From: Ruminococcus flavefaciens
GTDB lineage: Bacteria; Bacillota; Clostridia; Oscillospirales; Ruminococcaceae
Direction: 5' to 3'
Length of the DNA: 64,000 nt
Assembly: GCA_002373775.1 (NCBI GenBank)
Contig: DFJW01000083.1
Coordinates: 2,603 to 66,602, forward strand
The translations under genes were made by a program, and so were the position numbers. This document shows positions 58,245 to 64,000 of this stretch, piece after piece. Each line of letters opens with the position of its first letter. Position 1 is the stretch's first letter. Below the pieces are notes generated by a model. It was not told where the DNA came from. It made no database searches and was given only the letters and a program-made list of their open reading frames with translations.

Positions 58245-60032
58245 TTGAAAGAACTCGAATTCCCCTTCGACAGTAATCATATCATCCGCAATATCCGTAA
58301 GATCAGAAAGGAACTCCTTTCCGACGGCAGTGTGCGTATAAAAAAGAAGATCGCCGTGCTTGGCGGTTCTACTACTGACCATATCGTAAAAACTATGGAG
58401 CTTTTCCTGCTCGCATATGGGATAGAACCTGTATTCTATCAGTCTGAATACAATAAATACTATGAGGATGCTGTATTCGGTTCGGAAGAACTCGATGCGT
58501 TCTCCCCGGATGTGATCTTTATCCATACCACATCCCGCAATCTCACTATGATGCCGGATAAGATCACTGCTTCCATTCAGGAAGCTGAGGATCGTCTCCA
58601 AAAGCAATTTGAACATTTCAGACAGGTCTGGGATGCTATCAGCAGGCGGTATGCCTGTCCGGTCATCCAGAACAATTTTGAACTTCCGCTTTTCAGACAC
58701 TCAGGCAGCTATGACGGCTGGAGCTGCGGAGGCAGAGGTGCTTTCATCGACAGAATGAATGTTATGCTTTCAGACTATGCAAGAACACATAAAAACTTCT
58801 ATATCAATGACATCCACTACCTTTCGGCGGCTGTCGGGCTTGAAAAATGGCACGATACCGAAGCGTGGTACCTCTATAAATATGCTATGAGTTTATCAGT
58901 GGTGCCAGATCTTGCTTACAGTGTTTCAAATATCATCAAGTCACTGTTCGGCAGGAACCATAAAATTATTGATCTGGATCTTGATAATACGCTTTGGGGT
59001 GGCGTCATAGGCGATGACGGACAGGACGGCATCGAGCTCGGTCCGGAAACTGCGCTCGGTATGGCATACTCAGAGTTCCAGACTTTCATAAAAGGCTATA
59101 AGGATATGGGAGTACTCTTAGCTGTATGCTCTAAGAATGAACCTGAAAACGCTCTGCTCGGTCTTAAACACCCTTGCAGCTTGCTGAGTCCCGAGGATTT
59201 CGTCTCCTTAAAGGCTAACTGGGAAAACAAGGATAAAAATATCCTTGACTCTTCACGCGAGCTTGCCCTGCTGCCGGAAAGCTTTGTATTCATTGACGAT
59301 AATCCGGCAGAATGTGCTATTGTTCGCAGTCAGCTCAAAGATGTACGCGTAATACAAATGGAAAGCGTAAGCGATGCTATGTACAAACTAAGCCGCGGAG
59401 GTTTCTTTGAGGTCACAGATATATCCGAAGACGATGCCAGACGCAGCGAAATGTATGCTGCTAATGCTAAACGCGAAGCAGCTGCAAGGGATTTTGCCGA
59501 CTACAGAGATTACCTGCTCAGCCTTGAAATGACTGCCGTGATACGAGGCTTTGAACCGGTGTACATTCCGCGCATCACTCAGCTTACTAATAAGAGCAAT
59601 CAGTTCAATCTGACTACCAGACGCTATACGGAAGCAGAGATATCAGCGGTCGCTGATGATCCTTCATATATCAGCATCTACGGAAAGCTGACTGACAAAT
59701 TCGGTGATAACGGGATCGTTTCTGTTGTCATCGGAAAGATAAAAGGCACTGAACTCCACATTGAGCTCTGGCTCATGAGCTGCCGTGTCCTGAAAAGAGA
59801 TATGGAATATGCTATGCTGGATGAACTGGTTAAATGCGCAAAGGCATGCGGCATTGATACTGTATACGGATACTACTACAAAACCCAAAAGAATAAAATG
59901 GTCGCCGATCTGTACGCCCTGTTCGGATTCGATATGATAAACTCATCCGATAACGGCGATACTGTCTGGCGGCTGGACATAAAAGAATATAAAAACAAAA
60001 ACAGTGTGATAAACATAATTACGGAGGAATGA
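58245..60032 (+). CDS. FkbH-like HAD-IIIC enzyme
   Basis: 595 aa. An N-terminal SGNH-like part (VLGGSTTDHIVKTMELFL) precedes the HAD domain with nucleophile motif DLDLDNTLWGGVIGDDG, FIDDNPAE, and the C-terminal region LTNKSNQFNLTTRRYTEAEI conserved in FkbH proteins. FkbH enzymes take 1,3-bisphosphoglycerate, remove phosphate and load a glyceryl group on an acyl carrier protein; the next gene encodes an ACP. The start is TTG 5-6 nt after AGGAGG. The donor chemistry is assigned from the family and not proven here. Confidence 0.85.
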   Translation: MKELEFPFDSNHIIRNIRKIRKELLSDGSVRIKKKIAVLGGSTTDHIVKTMELFLLAYGIEPVFYQSEYNKYYEDAVFGSEELDAFSPDVIFIHTTSRNLTMMPDKITASIQEAEDRLQKQFEHFRQVWDAISRRYACPVIQNNFELPLFRHSGSYDGWSCGGRGAFIDRMNVMLSDYARTHKNFYINDIHYLSAAVGLEKWHDTEAWYLYKYAMSLSVVPDLAYSVSNIIKSLFGRNHKIIDLDLDNTLWGGVIGDDGQDGIELGPETALGMAYSEFQTFIKGYKDMGVLLAVCSKNEPENALLGLKHPCSLLSPEDFVSLKANWENKDKNILDSSRELALLPESFVFIDDNPAECAIVRSQLKDVRVIQMESVSDAMYKLSRGGFFEVTDISEDDARRSEMYAANAKREAAARDFADYRDYLLSLEMTAVIRGFEPVYIPRITQLTNKSNQFNLTTRRYTEAEISAVADDPSYISIYGKLTDKFGDNGIVSVVIGKIKGTELHIELWLMSCRVLKRDMEYAMLDELVKCAKACGIDTVYGYYYKTQKNKMVADLYALFGFDMINSSDNGDTVWRLDIKEYKNKNSVINIITEE

Positions 60033-60035
60033 ACT

Positions 60036-60278
60036 ATGAACAGAAATGATGCTGCTGCAAGACTTGTCAATGTCTTCAGAGATGTGTTTGACGATGATTC
60101 ACTGACTATCAATGATAACACCACTTCCGCAGATGTGGAGGACTGGGACAGTATCGAACACATCAATCTGGTCGCTGCTGTGGAGGCTGAATTCGGTATG
60201 AAATTCAGGATGCGCGAAGTCTCAGGCATGAAGAATGTCGGAGAAATGCTCGATATCGTTTGCGAGAGAGGCAATTAA
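60036..60278 (+). CDS. Acyl carrier protein
   Basis: The 80-aa protein has phosphopantetheine site Ser39 in DWDSIEHINLV. It is the presumed acceptor for the FkbH-like enzyme and the donor for the MBOAT protein, analogous to DltC. Start after GGAGG, 3 bp after the FkbH-like gene. The stop overlaps the next start (TAATG). Confidence 0.9.
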   Translation: MNRNDAAARLVNVFRDVFDDDSLTINDNTTSADVEDWDSIEHINLVAAVEAEFGMKFRMREVSGMKNVGEMLDIVCERGN

Positions 60279-61102
60279 TGAACAAACAAGGCAAAAAGCT
60301 CATAGCTCTCGCTTCTGCAATGCTCATTACAACTGTACTCTTTCTCGCCGGATATGAAATGGAGAATGTATACTACTGTGTAAAAACTGATAAGTTCAGC
60401 ACAAGGCTGAGGATCGTTTTCGTTTCAGATCTGCACAACTGCTTCTTCGGCGGCACAGATCAGACAAAGCTTATGTATGAGATAGATAAGGCTCAGCCTG
60501 ATGCCGTGATATTCGGCGGAGATGTACTCGATGCCTGGGGAGGTACTTCGTTCGCGCTGAAAATAATGGAAATGACTTCCGAAAAATATCCCTGCTTCTA
60601 TACTCCGGGAAATCATGAGCTAATGCGCGATGATATGGACGAATTCTGCGACGAGGTCAGTGCTCTCGGAATAAAGATACCTCTCGGTGGATATTATCCG
60701 CTGGAGATAGACGGTAACGAGATAAGGATCTATGGCGCTATCGACAAGATGCACAAAAATGAACTTGAAAAATGTTTCGACTCCCTTGATGACAGGTATT
60801 ACAATATCCTTCTCGCTCATCAGCCGGAACAGATCGACGCTTACCTTGACAGCGGTGATGTTAAATTCGACCTCATCCTCTCCGGACACGCTCACGGCGG
60901 TCAGTGGAGACTTCCCGGCATACTCGAACAAGGTCTTTATGCACCGGATCAGGGTGTCTTCCCCGATATCACTACCGGAATGTATGAGCACGGAGATTCC
61001 GTCCACATAATCAGCCGAGGTCTCGCTAAACCGGCAAGAATGATATTTATACCGCGCATTTTCAACAGACCGGAACTATCTGTTATTGACATAAACGGTT
61101 GA
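60278..61102 (+). CDS. Membrane-anchored metallophosphoesterase
   Basis: 274 aa. One N-terminal helix (LIALASAMLITTVLFLAG) precedes a calcineurin-like domain with VFVSDLHN, IFGGDVLDAW, PGNHELM and SGHAHGGQWRLPG. It resembles the YkuE-type extracytoplasmic phosphoesterases. Start by TAATG coupling to the ACP. Its place at the end of the operon suggests trimming of a phosphorylated envelope component, which is only inference. Confidence 0.85.
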   Translation: MNKQGKKLIALASAMLITTVLFLAGYEMENVYYCVKTDKFSTRLRIVFVSDLHNCFFGGTDQTKLMYEIDKAQPDAVIFGGDVLDAWGGTSFALKIMEMTSEKYPCFYTPGNHELMRDDMDEFCDEVSALGIKIPLGGYYPLEIDGNEIRIYGAIDKMHKNELEKCFDSLDDRYYNILLAHQPEQIDAYLDSGDVKFDLILSGHAHGGQWRLPGILEQGLYAPDQGVFPDITTGMYEHGDSVHIISRGLAKPARMIFIPRIFNRPELSVIDING

Positions 61103-61161
61103 TTATTTACTTATTCCAACTTTTGCACAAATAATTACATCTTATCTCCCGGAAAAACTAC

Positions 61162-61190
61162 TTGTAATTTCACGATAATAATGATATAAT
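61162..61190 (+). promoter_or_regulatory. Promoter of rlmB
   Basis: -35 TTGTAA (61162-61167), 17-bp spacer, -10 TATAAT (61185-61190). Confidence 0.7.
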
Positions 61191-61262
61191 ATGTATAAAG
61201 CCCGAAAGGGAAAAAGAAAAGAACAAAAAGGAGAGGACATTTCTACTGTCCGATGAACAAAT

Positions 61263-62018
61263 ATGGAAGACAAATACTTAAAGGATGATGCCGGCAGTGT
61301 TATCTGCGGCAGAAATCCGGTCATCGAGGCGCTCAAATCAGGGGCTAACCTCGATACTATATATATTGACGGCAGCGGCGGCAGTCTAAATGTGATCCGC
61401 CGGCTCGCCAAGGAAAACAATATCGTTATTAAAGATGCTGACGATAAAAAGCTGTCAAAGCTTTCAGGCGGCCGCTCTCATCAGGGCGTTGTCGCTGTCG
61501 GTGCCTGCGGTGAGTATGTCACTGTTGACGATATCCTCGAAATATCAAGAAATAAAGGTACTAAACCATTCATTATAATCTGCGATGAGATCGAAGATCC
61601 ACATAACCTCGGTGCTATTATCAGAACTGCCGAGACTTCAGGTGCAGACGGTGTTATCATCCCAAAAAGACGCAGTGCTTCTCTAAATGCAACTGTCTTC
61701 AAGACCTCAGCCGGTGCTGCAAGCTACGTTCCGGTTGCAAGAGTTTCTAATCTCGCTGCTTGTATCGACACGCTGAAGGAAAACGGCATCTGGATCTACG
61801 GCACTGATGCTTCCGGAAGTGATTACACCAAAACCGACCTGACCGGCAGCTGCGCTCTGGTCATCGGCTCTGAAGGAAACGGCATAAGCAGACTCATCAG
61901 CAGCAAATGCGACTTCATGATGAAGCTTCCGATGCTTGGAAAGATCAATTCGCTCAACGCTTCTGTTGCCGCAGGTATCTTCATGTACGAAGTCCTGAGA
62001 CAGCGCGGAACTGAATAA
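61263..62018 (+). CDS. rlmB: TrmH/SpoU-family 23S rRNA 2'-O-methyltransferase
   Basis: The 251-aa protein has an N-terminal substrate-binding domain (ICGRNPVIEALKSG, SHQGVVAVG) and a SPOUT knot with DEIEDPHNLGAIIRTAE, LVIGSEGNGIS and LPMLGKINSLNASVAAGIF. It methylates a guanosine ribose of 23S rRNA. The first in-frame ATG has no ribosome site at normal distance. AAAGGAGAGG is about 26 nt upstream, with a GGACA/TGTCC hairpin between. Confidence 0.88.
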   Translation: MEDKYLKDDAGSVICGRNPVIEALKSGANLDTIYIDGSGGSLNVIRRLAKENNIVIKDADDKKLSKLSGGRSHQGVVAVGACGEYVTVDDILEISRNKGTKPFIIICDEIEDPHNLGAIIRTAETSGADGVIIPKRRSASLNATVFKTSAGAASYVPVARVSNLAACIDTLKENGIWIYGTDASGSDYTKTDLTGSCALVIGSEGNGISRLISSKCDFMMKLPMLGKINSLNASVAAGIFMYEVLRQRGTE

Positions 62019-62028
62019 GGAGACACCA

Positions 62029-64000
62029 ATGCCGGATCAGAAATTATCTCTGGAGGATATTCTGAACGAGTATTCTCCCGAAAACGAAGAGCCAAGAACG
62101 AGCGTCGGCCGTGTGGATGCTCAGAAAATACTGAATTCAACTGTGGACAAGCCAATAGGTTCACAGGTCCAAAAGAATAAACATGCTCCTGTCTCGCATG
62201 AAAAGTCAACTCTTTTCGATTCTGCCCACCGCCAGCCTAATCCGGCAGATGAGTATAAGCCGGCTGACCTTACAAGACATCGTATCTCCGTCGTCGGGAA
62301 CGATACTGTAAGTGAGATAAGGAGTTCTACTAATAAAAAAACCGATAATCCCGAAGACGCCCTCATCAGTCCGGTATCTGTCGCACCGGATGCGACTCCT
62401 AAGATACGCAGGATGAGTGATTCTACCCGTGCTAAAGAGATCGAGAATTATCGGAAAAATAAAAAGAAGAAAAAGAAAAAATACGACTTTACATATGAGA
62501 AGGAATCTCCGGAGGGAGAATACATGTATTCTCCGCCTTCCTTCAAAAAGAAAAAGAAGAGCCGTTCGGCTATTATCGCTGAGGCTGAAGGTCCTGAAGC
62601 TAAAAAGCATATCACGGACATCGTTCCTTCTCCGGCTGCTGTTGAAGCAGCTAAACCGGTCGAGCCTGCTCCGCGTGCCGAAGTCACCAGTATTGATCTG
62701 AGCCAGAGACGTGAGATAGATGCCGGTGAACTTGATGTTCATATAACGCAGGAACAGGATGAGTACCTTTCTCTCAATTCAAGAAAGAAACGTACAAAAC
62801 GCATCGTTGACTTCAACTACTATGGCGATGTCGAAGACGTGGGACGTGATATTTATGAGCTGAAAAGCACAATATCCGTCCGGGTGCTTATACTTTGCAT
62901 GACGGCGTTTCTCAGTCTGTACATTACGTTGGGTAATCAGTTCAGTCTCCCAATACTGAGTATTGTTGACAAATCCCAGCATATCAAGGTGTTCATTGCG
63001 TCTCAGATCATCCTTGGTATAATCTCAGTGTTCTCTTCTATGGCCGTTTTCACCAAGGGAATGAAGAAGATACTTACGCTTCAGGCCGACTGCGATTCTA
63101 TGACTGCTGTAACTGCGCTATCGTGCATAATCGCTGCTATCCCCGCTTTCCAGCGGCCGGATATGGTTCGCAGCGATGCTGTCCATATATATATCCCGAT
63201 CGGAATAATCGCCCTGCTCTTCAACGCTTTCGGAAAGCTTCTGATAATCAGAAGGGCAGCGCGGAATTTCAGATTCGTATCCAAAAACTTTGAACGTCAT
63301 GGTATAACGTATGTCACTGATGAAGAACGCGCGGAACGACTTACGCGAGGCACCGTCGGAGACTTCCCTATCCTCGCATCTACCCGCAAGACAGATTTCC
63401 TTACGGATTTCCTGAGATATACTTATTCTTCTGATATGGCGGATTCCTACTGCCGGAAAGCTGCACCGCTTTGTATGCTGATCTCGCTGCTGGCTGCTGC
63501 GGCTGTCACTGTTGTCAACAGAAACCTGGGACCGGGACTTGATTCTTTTGCTTTCGGCGCTTCAGTATTCTGTATGATGATATGCGCTACTTCCTGTATA
63601 TCAATGCCGTTTGTTGTCAATATACCGCTTGAAAAGGCTGCTGAAAATGCTTTTAACAACCGCGGTATCATGCTCGGATACCAGAGCGTGGACGACTTCT
63701 ATGATACAAATTCGATCCTGATAGATTCTGACCTGCTGTTTCCTATAGGTACGGTCAATCTCGGCGGTATCAAAGTCTTCTCAAATATCAAACTTGATGA
63801 AGCCCTCCTTGAAGCCGCAAGTCTTACTCACCATGCCGGCAGTATAATGAGGCAGCTTTTCAAAGATGTTACTGAAGGACGTGAAGACCTCCTATTCCCT
63901 ATCGAGAATTATTCGTATGAGGAAGGAATGGGTATGTGCGGTTGGATCAATAACAAGCGTATCCTTTTCGGAAACCGCGATCTTATGACCAGCCACAATA
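62029..64000 (+). CDS. P-type-ATPase-like membrane protein without DKTGT, partial
   Basis: Open at the window end (657 codons seen); start after AAGGAG. An unusually long cytoplasmic N-terminus (about 280 residues, with two Lys-rich tracts) precedes transmembrane helices (from TISVRVLILCMTAFL). The domain order after the last helices resembles P1B ATPases: NIPLEKAAENAFNNRGIMLG, then DEALLEAASLTHHAGSIMRQLF and FGNRDLM. Where a pump would have DKTGT the sequence reads DSDLLFP. The actuator domain is also not evident. It may be an inactive, regulatory relative. The downstream half is unseen. Confidence 0.6.
   Translation, partial: MPDQKLSLEDILNEYSPENEEPRTSVGRVDAQKILNSTVDKPIGSQVQKNKHAPVSHEKSTLFDSAHRQPNPADEYKPADLTRHRISVVGNDTVSEIRSSTNKKTDNPEDALISPVSVAPDATPKIRRMSDSTRAKEIENYRKNKKKKKKKYDFTYEKESPEGEYMYSPPSFKKKKKSRSAIIAEAEGPEAKKHITDIVPSPAAVEAAKPVEPAPRAEVTSIDLSQRREIDAGELDVHITQEQDEYLSLNSRKKRTKRIVDFNYYGDVEDVGRDIYELKSTISVRVLILCMTAFLSLYITLGNQFSLPILSIVDKSQHIKVFIASQIILGIISVFSSMAVFTKGMKKILTLQADCDSMTAVTALSCIIAAIPAFQRPDMVRSDAVHIYIPIGIIALLFNAFGKLLIIRRAARNFRFVSKNFERHGITYVTDEERAERLTRGTVGDFPILASTRKTDFLTDFLRYTYSSDMADSYCRKAAPLCMLISLLAAAAVTVVNRNLGPGLDSFAFGASVFCMMICATSCISMPFVVNIPLEKAAENAFNNRGIMLGYQSVDDFYDTNSILIDSDLLFPIGTVNLGGIKVFSNIKLDEALLEAASLTHHAGSIMRQLFKDVTEGREDLLFPIENYSYEEGMGMCGWINNKRILFGNRDLMTSHN

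Overview
This window looks like chromosome from a Gram-positive, low-to-medium GC anaerobe of the Ruminococcus group (Clostridia, Oscillospiraceae). The evidence is a secreted GH9 - type I dockerin - GH16 enzyme of cellulosome type, the Firmicute gene order hprK-murB-rapZ-whiA-dnaE, an intact sigK-like sporulation sigma factor, a clostripain-type peptidase, Thr-rich linkers, and uniform AGGAGG ribosome binding sites with TTGACA-N17-TATAAT promoters. The genus is an inference from gene content.

Layout. 1-5.3 kb: anchored clostripain-like peptidase, tRNA-Pro(CGG), a Thr-rich lipoprotein, and a leftward Xer-type tyrosine recombinase. 5.3-12.35 kb: a complete, compact prophage of filamentous-phage (inovirus) type, flanked by a 42-bp perfect direct repeat. 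One repeat copy lies inside a perfect 14-6-14 palindrome immediately upstream of the recombinase gene. The excised unit would be 7,008 bp. It encodes a Rep_trans initiator, a Zot/pI-like assembly ATPase, several small membrane proteins, a pIII-like adsorption protein, a 54-aa major coat protein, a candidate ssDNA-binding protein and, divergently, a ribbon-helix-helix repressor with two paralogous small membrane proteins. The recombinase is outside the repeats, so the element appears to use a host recombinase, as CTXphi does.

12.4-15.5 kb: DUF4364, aroC (divergent, catalytic histidines replaced) and aroA behind a candidate attenuator. 15.6-19.3 kb: asnB, an HD hydrolase, and pyrB with a fused PyrI-type zinc ribbon. 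19.4-32 kb: a long leftward set of rpe, three Rnf D/E/A-like membrane genes, a glycoside-hydrolase-like protein, hprK, murB, rapZ, whiA, dnaE, and pfkA with its own promoter. 32.2-35.7 kb: sigK, a small alarmone-hydrolase-like HD protein, and a DnaD/DnaC-type helicase loading pair. 35.7-39.8 kb: the GH9-dockerin-GH16 enzyme and an AraC regulator. 39.9-44.1 kb: an ECF sigma/anti-sigma pair and an SPFH/NfeD pair. 44.2-48.4 kb: an ABC sugar importer without ATPase, plus a GH105-type hydrolase.

48.6-53.4 kb: thyX, a DJ-1 protein, 5-FTHF cyclo-ligase, mltG with a 12-residue repeat tract, and a U32 peptidase. 54.3-61.1 kb: an operon of MBOAT acyltransferase, DHHW protein, Ser/Thr kinase, FkbH-like HAD enzyme, acyl carrier protein and metallophosphoesterase. 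It reads as a Dlt-like pathway that would move a glyceryl group from an ACP to a surface polymer. 61.2-64 kb: rlmB, then a P-type-ATPase-like membrane protein that lacks the DKTGT motif and runs off the window end.

The two most novel-looking systems are the Gram-positive filamentous prophage with its host-recombinase integration site, and the FkbH-ACP-MBOAT-kinase operon.
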